64,000 nt of DNA from Bordetella genomosp. 7. GTDB lineage: Bacteria; Pseudomonadota; Gammaproteobacteria; Burkholderiales; Burkholderiaceae_B. Numbering within the stretch: the first letter of the stretch is position 1; the number at the start of each line of letters is the position of its first letter. Positions 16,639 through 25,419 of this stretch are shown piece after piece. The stretch lies in the NCBI RefSeq assembly GCF_002261265.1, contig NZ_NEVK01000007.1:1-64000 (forward strand), read 5' to 3'. The position numbers and the translations under genes are program-made. Under the pieces are notes generated by a model, which was not told the DNA's origin, did not search any database, and worked only from the letters and a program-made list of their open reading frames with translations.

Positions 16639-17619
16639 ATGCTTTTCGAGCACATCACTTCGCCTTTGATCTGGGACATGACCCTCGCGTGGAATCCCGT
16701 TTTCCGCGACGACACGACCCTGCCAAAGCTGCATGCCCTGGGCGTCAGCGTCGTCGGCCTGACCGTGGGCACCGATCGCACCAATACCCCCGAGGTCGCC
16801 CTGGCCGCCATCGACGAGATCGAGGCGTTGGTGGCCCGTGACGACCGCTTTGTCATCATCCGATCCGTGGACGACGTGGATCACGCACGAAAGCTCGGCA
16901 AATTGGGCATCGAGCTGAATTTCCAGGGCACGCGGCCGTTGGGCGGCCAGCTTGAACTGCTGCATATGCTGCACGCGCGCGGCCTGCGTCACGTAGGCCT
17001 GATCTGGAATGAAACCAACGACGCCGGCGGAAGTTCGACCCCGCCTTCCGACCCCGGACTCACTGAGTACGGCCGCTGCCTTATTGCCGGGCTGGAACGC
17101 GTCGGCATCATTGTCGATGGCGCCCACGCCGGGCACCGCACGACACTGGACGCCATCGACGCGTCGACTCGACCATTCATCATCTCGCACACCAATTGCG
17201 ACGCGGTCGCCCCGTCGCACAAGAACATCAAGGACGAACTGATTATTGCCTGCGCCGCAACAGACGGCGTGATGGGGATCAGCGGCTTCGGCACTTATCT
17301 GGGCGATCCGGCAGCTTCCACGCAGGCGCTGTTTCGCCACATCGACCACATTGTGCAGTTGGTGGGCCCTCGACATGCCGGCCTGGGCCTTGATTACGTC
17401 ACCAAGCCGGATCTGTTCTGGCAGATGGTCGCCAAAGCGCCCGAGATGTGGCCCGCGGCCGACGGCAAAGGTATTGAGCCATGCAGGTTTGCGGAGCATG
17501 CTCAGCTGTCCGAGCTATCGGCGATGATGTCCCGGCACGGGTATGACGAACCCGCCATACGGGGGATTCTCGGAGAAAACTGGCGCCGCGTGTGCGCCGA
17601 GTGCTGGCAGCCCGCTTAG
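16639..17619 (+). CDS. M19 membrane-dipeptidase homologue with altered metal site (paralogue 2)
   Basis: 326 aa, a diverged tandem paralogue of the preceding gene (IELNFQGTRPL, IIVDGAHAGHRTTLDAI, FIISHTN, ILGENWRRVCAECW). It too lacks the H-x-D metal pair (WDMTLA at residues 12-17) and has Gln in place of the bridging Glu (about Q96), while both later histidines remain (about H163 and H184). Two such genes side by side suggest a heteromeric enzyme or two related substrates. It is cytoplasmic, with no signal peptide. The family is certain; the reaction is unknown. Confidence 0.8.
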   Translation: MLFEHITSPLIWDMTLAWNPVFRDDTTLPKLHALGVSVVGLTVGTDRTNTPEVALAAIDEIEALVARDDRFVIIRSVDDVDHARKLGKLGIELNFQGTRPLGGQLELLHMLHARGLRHVGLIWNETNDAGGSSTPPSDPGLTEYGRCLIAGLERVGIIVDGAHAGHRTTLDAIDASTRPFIISHTNCDAVAPSHKNIKDELIIACAATDGVMGISGFGTYLGDPAASTQALFRHIDHIVQLVGPRHAGLGLDYVTKPDLFWQMVAKAPEMWPAADGKGIEPCRFAEHAQLSELSAMMSRHGYDEPAIRGILGENWRRVCAECWQPA

Positions 17620-17685
17620 CGCGTTTCCGGTAGCAATTGCTGTAAGACCCGCTCAATTCGGTGCAATCTGCCTGCCCGTCGGCCC

Positions 17686-17719
17686 TATGATGACCCGACT
17701 GTCTGATGCTCATCAGACA
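17686..17719 (+). promoter_or_regulatory. Promoter -10 with perfect 20-bp operator-like palindrome
   Basis: TATGAT (17686-17691) is followed 8 bases later by TGTCTGATGCTCATCAGACA (17700-17719), a perfect palindrome of 9+2+9. It sits where transcription would start, 24 bp before the tautomerase ATG. This is a convincing repressor operator; the spacing and symmetry would suit a GntR/FadR- or IclR-type dimer. A -35 is not clear (TGCAAT at 17662 is a weak match). Confidence 0.6.
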
Positions 17720-17743
17720 TCTGCTCATCGTAGGGATTCGACC

Positions 17744-18109
17744 ATGCCGCTTACTCGCATTGAATGCTGCAAGAAAAGACCGCCCGCCGAGATTCAACAC
17801 CTGCTTGAATCGGTTTATCAGGCTCAGATCGAGGCGCTGAAGGTGCCCGACACCGACCGGCAGATTCGCTACATCGAAGTGCCGGCAGAGCATTTTTATA
17901 TCCCGCCTGGCCGCACTTCGAATTTCACGCTGGTGGTGATTCAGATGTTTCCGGGCCGCACGATCGATGCCAAACGGGCCTTGTACCGATCAATCGTCGA
18001 ACGCTTCTCCAAGATAGGCATCGCGCCGAGCGATGTGTTTATCAGCGTGCAGGAGTCTGCGCGCGAGAACTGGAGCATGCGCGACGGAATCGCCGCTTCT
18101 GACCTCTGA
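17744..18109 (+). CDS. Tautomerase-superfamily protein
   Basis: 121 aa from the ATG at 17744, so Pro2 becomes the N-terminal residue after Met removal, as needed for the catalytic proline of the 4-oxalocrotonate tautomerase/MIF superfamily. The length and the motif MFPGRTIDAKRALYRSIVERF, together with the C-terminal VFISVQESARENWSMRDG, fit the Tautomerase_2 family (about 120 aa, fused beta-alpha-beta repeats). It precedes gabT by 37 bp and follows the operator-like palindrome, so it probably begins an operon with gabT and gabD. Confidence 0.8.
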   Translation: MPLTRIECCKKRPPAEIQHLLESVYQAQIEALKVPDTDRQIRYIEVPAEHFYIPPGRTSNFTLVVIQMFPGRTIDAKRALYRSIVERFSKIGIAPSDVFISVQESARENWSMRDGIAASDL

Positions 18110-18146
18110 ACATCCACGCACCATCATTCAAAAAAGGGCAACTTTC

Positions 18147-19436
18147 ATGGCCACCATGACCAAATCGGAAGCTTTACTGGCGCGTCGTCACGCCAATGTA
18201 TCTGCGGGCGTAGTGACGGCGCACCCGCTGTTTGTCGACCGCGCCGAAGGATCTTATCTGTGGGATGCCGACGGCAAGAAATACCTGGACTTCGTGGGCG
18301 GCATCGGCGTGCTGAACACCGGACACAACCACCCCAAAGTACTGGCTGCCGTGCAAGCCCAGTTGCAGCGCGTAACCCATGCCGCCTTTCAAGTTGTGGG
18401 ATATGACGTGTATCTCGAACTGGCCGAGCGTCTGAACCGCCTGGTGGGCGGGCGGGCCGCGTTCAAGAGCGCGTTCTTCACGACGGGAGCCGAAGCGGTT
18501 GAAAACGCCATCAAGATGGCTCGCGCGCATCGGGGTGTGCCCGGTGTCATCGCCTTCGACGGCGGCTTTCACGGACGCACCTTGCTCGGCCTGACATTGA
18601 CGGGGATGAGCACGCCTTACAAGCAGAACTTCGGCCCGTTCGCTGGCGATATCTATCACATCCCCTACCCCGACGACTATCAGGGCTACTCTGAGGACGA
18701 CGCGATCGCCGGGCTGGAAGCCGCGTTCGCCACCCGCATTGCGCCCGAGAAAGTGGCCGCCATCATCCTGGAACCCGTGCAGGGAGACGGCGGATTCCGC
18801 CCCGCCGGCGTCGGGTTTCTGCAGAAACTGCGCCAGATCACCGAGCGGCACGGCATTGTGCTGATCTGCGACGAGATTCAGGCTGGCTTCGGCCGCACGG
18901 GAAAGATGTTCGGCTTTCAGCATGCCGGCATCCAGCCCGACCTGGTCACGGTAGCCAAAAGCCTGGCCGGCGGATTTCCGCTGTCTGGCGTGGTGGGCAA
19001 GGCCGAGATCGTCGACGCCCCCCTTCCGGGCGGCCTGGGCGGCACCTATGGCGGCAACGCCGTGGCGTGTGCGGCGGCCCTGGCGGTGCTCGACCTGTTT
19101 GAGACCGACGGCGTCCTGGATCAGGCCGTCGCCTTGGGTGAATTGCTGCAGGCCGGCCTGCGCAACTTGGCACAAGCGCATCCCGAGATCGGTACCGTCC
19201 GAGGCATCGGCGCAATGGCTGCACTTGAGTTCGTCAAGAATGGCCAGGCGTCCGCGCCAGATGCGGACTTCGCACAGAAAGTCATCGACGCCGCCCGCGA
19301 GGCAGGGCTGCTGGTCATCAAGTGCGGCATCCATCGGAACATCGTGCGCCTGCTGGCTCCATTGACCACCAGCCTGGACGACGCACGACTGGGCCTGCAA
19401 ATGCTGGATCAGGCTATTCAGAACGCCCGCCGGTAA
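18147..19436 (+). CDS. gabT: 4-aminobutyrate aminotransferase
   Basis: 429 aa from the ATG at 18147, with AAAAAGGG 9 bases before it. This is a class III PLP aminotransferase: GGIGVLNTGHNHPKV, FFTTGAEAVENAIKMAR, the PLP-phosphate and Asp motif LICDEIQAGFGRTG, and the Schiff-base lysine in TVAKSLAGGFPLSG (around residue 270). It transfers the amino group of GABA to 2-oxoglutarate, giving succinate semialdehyde for the GabD enzyme encoded 19 bp downstream. A relative acting on another omega-amino acid (5-aminovalerate, beta-alanine) is possible. Confidence 0.92.
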   Translation: MATMTKSEALLARRHANVSAGVVTAHPLFVDRAEGSYLWDADGKKYLDFVGGIGVLNTGHNHPKVLAAVQAQLQRVTHAAFQVVGYDVYLELAERLNRLVGGRAAFKSAFFTTGAEAVENAIKMARAHRGVPGVIAFDGGFHGRTLLGLTLTGMSTPYKQNFGPFAGDIYHIPYPDDYQGYSEDDAIAGLEAAFATRIAPEKVAAIILEPVQGDGGFRPAGVGFLQKLRQITERHGIVLICDEIQAGFGRTGKMFGFQHAGIQPDLVTVAKSLAGGFPLSGVVGKAEIVDAPLPGGLGGTYGGNAVACAAALAVLDLFETDGVLDQAVALGELLQAGLRNLAQAHPEIGTVRGIGAMAALEFVKNGQASAPDADFAQKVIDAAREAGLLVIKCGIHRNIVRLLAPLTTSLDDARLGLQMLDQAIQNARR

Positions 19437-19455
19437 AACCAGATTCGAGCCATCC

Positions 19456-20928
19456 ATGAGCACCGCCAACTCTGCCACCCCCGCCGCCATTACGCCGTAC
19501 AAGGCACTCATCGCCGGACGATGGATTGCCGGGTCGGGCACCCTCGACGTCGTCAACCCCGCCACACAGGCGGTATTCGCCACGGTGCCCGATTGCACAC
19601 CCGACGACGCACGTCGGGCGCACGACGCTGCCGTAGAAGCCTTTGCGACTTGGCGTCGCCAGACTTGCTTTGCGCGTTCCGCCCTGCTCAAGGCATGGCA
19701 CAAGGCAATCCTGGCCGACCAGGAACGCATTGCGCGCGCGTTGTCGAGCGAAATGGGCAAGCCGATCGCCGAGGCGCGCGGCGAAATCGCCTACGCTGCC
19801 GCGTATGTGGAATCGTTCGCCGAAGAGGCCACCCGCATCTACGGCGAGACGTTTCCCGTTCCCGGCGCCAACAAGCGCGCGTTCGCCTCCCGCGAGCCGG
19901 TGGGGCCGGTCTACGCAGTAACGCCCTGGAACTTCCCGGCGGCAATGATTACCCGCAAAGTGGCCCCGGCGCTGGCCGCTGGCTGCACCATCATCGTCAA
20001 GCCCGCAAAGCAGTCACCACTTACGGCACTGATCCTGGCCGAGCTCTGGGAGAAGGTGGGCGGCCCCGCCGGCACGTTCCAGGTCATTACGGCCAGCAAT
20101 GCTTCCCGCGTCTCGGAAGTGATGTTCCAGTCGCCGGCAATTCGCAAGCTGACGTTTACGGGCAGCACCGAGATCGGGCGGCAGCTTTATCAGCAAGCCG
20201 CGGCCACCATCAAGAAGGTGTCACTGGAACTCGGCGGCCACGCGCCCTTCCTGATCTTTGCCGATGCCGATATTGACCTGGCTGTCAAAGAGGTCATGGC
20301 CTGCAAGTTCCGCAACGCCGGCCAGACCTGCGTCTGCACCAACCGCATCTATGTGCAGGAGAGCATTGCCGACGCGTTCGCAAGCAAACTGGCCGCGGCC
20401 GTCACTGCCCTGAAGGTGGGGAATCCCGCCGACGATGCCACGCAGATCGGTCCGCTGGTGGACGCGGCGGCGCTCAGGAAGGTGTCGCGCCACGTGGACA
20501 ACGCCGTGCAGCTCGGCGCCACCGTACTGACAGGCGGCAAGGCGCTCGATGGCCTTTACTATGCGCCGACGGTACTGGCCAACGTCAAGCCGGGCATGGA
20601 ACTGATGGAAGAGGAAACGTTCGGCCCGGTGGCCCCGCTGCTGACCTTCAAATCGGAGGCCGAAGCCATCCAGGCGGCGAACGACACGCCCTATGGCCTT
20701 GCCGCCTACCTCTACACTAACGATCTGTCCCGCGCCATTCGCGTTTCCGAAGCCCTGGAGTACGGCATCGTGGGCGTCAATGACGGAGCCACCGCCACCG
20801 CCCAGGCTCCGTTCGGCGGCATCAAGGACAGCGGCATTGGCCGAGAAGGCGGCCCGTGGGGACTGGCCGAGTTTCTTGAAGTGAAGTACGTGTCCATCGC
20901 CATCAAAGCGGATTGCCAGCCCCACTGA
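19456..20928 (+). CDS. gabD: NAD(P)-dependent succinate-semialdehyde dehydrogenase
   Basis: 490 aa, standard ALDH length. It has YAVTPWNFPAAMITRK, the cofactor motif FTGSTEIGRQL, the general base Glu in LELGGHAPF (around 260), and the catalytic Cys in RNAGQTCVCTNR (around 294). FGGIKDSGIGREGG near the end is the GabD signature. It oxidises succinate semialdehyde to succinate and forms the second step after GabT. The preceding tautomerase and M19 homologues suggest that the GABA-like substrate may be produced locally. Confidence 0.92.
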   Translation: MSTANSATPAAITPYKALIAGRWIAGSGTLDVVNPATQAVFATVPDCTPDDARRAHDAAVEAFATWRRQTCFARSALLKAWHKAILADQERIARALSSEMGKPIAEARGEIAYAAAYVESFAEEATRIYGETFPVPGANKRAFASREPVGPVYAVTPWNFPAAMITRKVAPALAAGCTIIVKPAKQSPLTALILAELWEKVGGPAGTFQVITASNASRVSEVMFQSPAIRKLTFTGSTEIGRQLYQQAAATIKKVSLELGGHAPFLIFADADIDLAVKEVMACKFRNAGQTCVCTNRIYVQESIADAFASKLAAAVTALKVGNPADDATQIGPLVDAAALRKVSRHVDNAVQLGATVLTGGKALDGLYYAPTVLANVKPGMELMEEETFGPVAPLLTFKSEAEAIQAANDTPYGLAAYLYTNDLSRAIRVSEALEYGIVGVNDGATATAQAPFGGIKDSGIGREGGPWGLAEFLEVKYVSIAIKADCQPH

Positions 20929-20958
20929 CGGTGCATTGAGCCGGCATCAGCGCCGGAC

Positions 20959-20994
20959 GATCCCATGCGCCGGCCGACGCTGGCGCATGGGATC
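20959..20994. terminator. Perfect 13-bp hairpin after gabD
   Basis: GATCCCATGCGCC (20959-20971) pairs perfectly with GGCGCATGGGATC (20982-20994) around a 10-nt loop, 30 bp after the gabD stop. No T run follows, so it is a strong hairpin that may end or protect the gabT-gabD transcript and insulate groES. Confidence 0.6.
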
Positions 20995-21062
20995 GGCCTA
21001 TCCGCAGAGGCCGGGGCGGCTCCCGGCTACATCACAAAATGTAACAACCCCCGCCCGCCCCC

Positions 21063-21090
21063 TTGAACCTGCGCACATCATCCCTATAAT
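21063..21090 (+). promoter_or_regulatory. groESL promoter, sigma-70 with overlapping sigma-32-like elements
   Basis: TTGAAC (21063-21068) and TATAAT (21085-21090) with 16-bp spacing form a good sigma-70 promoter. In the same bases, CTTGAAC (21062-21068) and CCCTATAA (21082-21089), 13 bp apart, resemble the heat-shock sigma-32 pattern CTTGAA / CCCCATnT. Confidence 0.8.
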
Positions 21091-21116
21091 TAGCACTCGC
21101 TGCCGGTGAGTGCTAA
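21090..21116. promoter_or_regulatory. CIRCE operator (HrcA-binding inverted repeat)
   Basis: TTAGCACTC, nine-base spacer, GAGTGCTAA: a perfect match to the CIRCE consensus, starting at the last base of the -10 box. HrcA bound here would block groESL initiation. hrcA is not in the window. Confidence 0.96.
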
Positions 21117-21177
21117 CAGCGCGCCCGGCCTGAATCCGATCATTTTCATCTTCTTATATAGAAACAGGAGTTTCCTC

Positions 21178-21465
21178 ATGGCCCTGCGTCCCCTGCACGA
21201 TCGCGTGATCGTCAAACGCCTGGACAACGAGCGCAAGACTGCCTCGGGCATCGTTATCCCCGACAGCGCCGCCGAAAAGCCGGATCAAGGCGAAGTGATC
21301 GCCGTTGGCCCGGGCAAGAAGACCGAAGACGGCAAAGTGCTGCCGGTTGACGTGAAGGCTGGCGACAAAGTCCTGTTCGGCAAGTACGCCGGCCAGTCGG
21401 TGAAAGTCGACGGCGAAGAGCTGCTCGTCATCCGCGAGGAAGAAATCCTCGCCGTGATCCAGTAA
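21178..21465 (+). CDS. groES: Co-chaperonin GroES
   Basis: 95 aa, exactly the family length, starting [16 protein letters not shown], with the mobile loop ([16 protein letters not shown]) that contacts GroEL. GAAACAGGAG precedes the ATG at 21178. It caps the GroEL folding chamber in the cytoplasm. It is first of the two-gene groESL operon, 33 bp before groEL, under the CIRCE-controlled promoter. Confidence 0.98.
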   Translation: MALRPLHDRVIVKRLDNERKTASGIVIPDSAAEKPDQGEVIAVGPGKKTEDGKVLPVDVKAGDKVLFGKYAGQSVKVDGEELLVIREEEILAVIQ

Positions 21466-23139
<1,674 letters not shown>

Positions 23140-23193
23140 GTCCAGGTTGCCGATGCCTTATCCCCGGGCCTGCCCCGGGGATATGCCAGGATC

Positions 23194-23228
23194 ACGCCCC
23201 CAAGGGTTCGCCCTTGGGGGCGTTTTTT
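23194..23228 (+). terminator. Rho-independent terminator of groESL
   Basis: ACGCCCCCAAGGG, loop TTCG, CCCTTGGGGGCGT, then a run of T (23223-23228): a perfect 13-bp stem with a UUCG tetraloop. A smaller hairpin, CCCCGGG/CCCGGGG (23162-23180), precedes it. Confidence 0.95.
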
Positions 23229-23322
23229 ATTGGGCGCGCCAGACGCGTGGCACGAGGCTTGCGGATTGTGGCCTGCCGGTTTGCCCCCCTACAATGCCGG
23301 CATCCGGACTGCCAGAAGAGCC

Positions 23323-24252
23323 ATGACTATCCCGCCCCGCCTGCTGCAAATGTTGCGTCCTTCGGAAATCTACGGGCTGCTGATTGATTCGGCGAAACAA
23401 TGGTCGCGGCACCGGGCGTCCAGCAAGGGCGCGGCCCTGTCGCTGTATATGGTGTTTTCGCTTGCGCCCATGCTGATCCTGGTCATCGCGGTGGCGGGTA
23501 TTTTCTTTGGCGAAGAAGCGGTGCGCTCGGAATTGTTTTCGCAGGTGCGCGAGCTCACCGGCCCGCGCGGGGCCGAAGTCATCCAGACCGTGCTGGCCAG
23601 CGCGCACGAATCGGGCGGCGGCTGGCTGGCCGCGCTGCTGTCGATAGGGGTGCTGGTGTTCAGCGCGACAACGGCTTTCGCCGAGCTGCAGGCCAGCCTG
23701 GACGAACTCTGGGACGCGACCGACCAGCGCAAGGCGGGGCTGCAGGGCGTGCTGCGCAGCCGCATGGTGGCCTTCGGCCTGGTGCTGGTGCTGGCGCTGT
23801 TCTTGTTGATATCGCTGCTGACCAACGCCGCGCTGGGCGCGGCCAAGGGCTACTACGGCGACCTGTGGAGCAATTCTACGTTTGCGGTGGTGGCCGGATG
23901 GATGGCGAACCTGTTTTCGTTCGCCGTGGTTACTGCCCTGTTTGCGGTGGTGTACAAGCTGCTGCCCAGTGTGACGATTCCCTGGCGCGATGTCATTCCC
24001 GGCGCGATCGTGACGGCGGCGCTGTTCCTGGTGGGCAAATGGGGCATCGGCCTGTACCTGGGGCGCGGCGGCACGGTGTCGGCGTACGGCGCGGCGGGCT
24101 CGCTGATCGCCCTGCTGCTGTGGATTTATTATTCCGCCCAGATCTTCTTCTTTGGCGCCGTGTTCACGCGGCAGGTGGCCGAGCGCTTCGGCAGCCGCAG
24201 TGCGTACGAAGCCTTCGCTGCGGATACGGATCATGGCGGCCAGCCGTCGTAA
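23323..24252 (+). CDS. YihY/BrkB-family inner-membrane protein
   Basis: 309 aa from the ATG at 23323. About six hydrophobic segments are visible (for example LSLYMVFSLAPMLILVIAVAG, FGLVLVLALFLLISLLT and the last around LIALLLWIYYSAQIFFFG). The family motifs FSLAPMLILVIAVAGIFFGE and GAAGSLIALLLWIYYSAQIFFFGA are present. The Virul_fac_BrkB family includes B. pertussis BrkB and proteins once misnamed RNase BN. The transport role is unproven. No brkA-like autotransporter gene lies next to it, so this is a generic YihY member rather than a serum-resistance locus. Confidence 0.88.
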   Translation: MTIPPRLLQMLRPSEIYGLLIDSAKQWSRHRASSKGAALSLYMVFSLAPMLILVIAVAGIFFGEEAVRSELFSQVRELTGPRGAEVIQTVLASAHESGGGWLAALLSIGVLVFSATTAFAELQASLDELWDATDQRKAGLQGVLRSRMVAFGLVLVLALFLLISLLTNAALGAAKGYYGDLWSNSTFAVVAGWMANLFSFAVVTALFAVVYKLLPSVTIPWRDVIPGAIVTAALFLVGKWGIGLYLGRGGTVSAYGAAGSLIALLLWIYYSAQIFFFGAVFTRQVAERFGSRSAYEAFAADTDHGGQPS

Positions 24253-24344
24253 GGCGTAATAACGTGCCGCTTCCTGATGGAAACGGTCACATGGCTGGAC
24301 GGGCACGGGTTTAGCATGGCGGTTACGTCCACTTCTGCTTTCCC

Positions 24345-25409
24345 ATGTACCGGCCGCCCGCGCACAAGTTCACTTTTACCTTTTCATTGCCGCGCCTGAT
24401 GGCCGCGCCGTTGGCGCTGTGGGCCTGCATGGCGCAAGCCGATACTGTCTGGCTTAACAACGGCGACCGCCTGACAGGCACGATACAGTCGCTGGACGGC
24501 GGCCATCTGTTGATACGCACCGACTATGGCGGCGATGTGCGCATCGATATCAGCCACGTCAAGACGCTGCAAAGCGACACGCCGCTGGTGGTGCGCGACG
24601 GATCGATGCAACACGACTACCGGGCCAGGCTGGCGGGCGCAGAGGCGGGCAATGTGATGCTGATAGGCTTGCGGCGCGATGGCGAAGGCACGGAAGCCGT
24701 GCGGGCGGACGTGCCCCTGGCCCGGCTCGACAGCGTGGTGCGTCCGCGCCCCTTTTTGCGCGAGACCTCGATAACGGGACGGCTGGACATGGCGGCCGAC
24801 CGGCGCACGGCATCGACCGATACGCAAGACTATTCGGCCACGCTGGATACGACGATCCGCCACGCCCTGTGGCGGCACCAGTTGACAGCCGCCTATCAGC
24901 GCAGCAAGGAAAACGGCAGCATCAACGTCAACAACTACGGGCTGAATTACACGCTGGACCGGTTCATTACCGAAAAGGCGTTCTGGCAGACCCGCCTGAT
25001 GCATCGGCGGGACTGGATCGAAGACCTGGACCGCCAGACAGCGTACGGCACGGGGCCGGGCTATCAGTTCTGGGATAACGAGCTGGGCGCGTTTTCCCTG
25101 TCGGCCCTGCTGGGGCGGGTGCACTATGGCTATAGCGATGGCCGCAGCGATGCCGCCTATGCGGCCAGCGTGCGATGGGATTATGTGCGGTATTTCAGCG
25201 GCAAGGAATTCGAGCTGTTTACCCGGGGCGAGCTGCTGCGCCCGCTGGAGGGCGACGCGCAGGTGGCCATCAATGGCGAGGCCGGCGTGCGCTACAACGT
25301 GAACAGCTGGCTGTCGCTGTACCTGAAGTACGCGCGCAACCAGGTCAGCAGCAGCTTCGAAAGCCTGAACGAATCGGTGTACAGCACCGGCCTGGGCGTG
25401 CGCTGGTAG
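24345..25409 (+). CDS. DUF481-family outer-membrane beta-barrel protein
   Basis: 354 aa. A signal peptide (core MAAPLALWACMAQADT) precedes a small N-terminal domain with DTVWLNNGDRLTGTIQSLDG, then a barrel with alternating aromatic strands ending SVYSTGLGVRW, with a terminal Trp. This is the YdiY/DUF481 type of putative salt-induced outer-membrane protein. The start could be the ATG at 24345 or Met19 (24399); neither has a clear Shine-Dalgarno. It converges with the molybdenum-oxidoreductase operon, with only 10 bp between stops. Confidence 0.78.
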   Translation: MYRPPAHKFTFTFSLPRLMAAPLALWACMAQADTVWLNNGDRLTGTIQSLDGGHLLIRTDYGGDVRIDISHVKTLQSDTPLVVRDGSMQHDYRARLAGAEAGNVMLIGLRRDGEGTEAVRADVPLARLDSVVRPRPFLRETSITGRLDMAADRRTASTDTQDYSATLDTTIRHALWRHQLTAAYQRSKENGSINVNNYGLNYTLDRFITEKAFWQTRLMHRRDWIEDLDRQTAYGTGPGYQFWDNELGAFSLSALLGRVHYGYSDGRSDAAYAASVRWDYVRYFSGKEFELFTRGELLRPLEGDAQVAINGEAGVRYNVNSWLSLYLKYARNQVSSSFESLNESVYSTGLGVRW

Positions 25410-25419
25410 CCGCGCGAAG

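Noticed and set aside
23323-24252. Assignment as the serum-resistance gene brkB
   Set aside because: Family membership is clear, but the brkA partner is missing and YihY-type proteins are widespread, so the virulence role is not supported.
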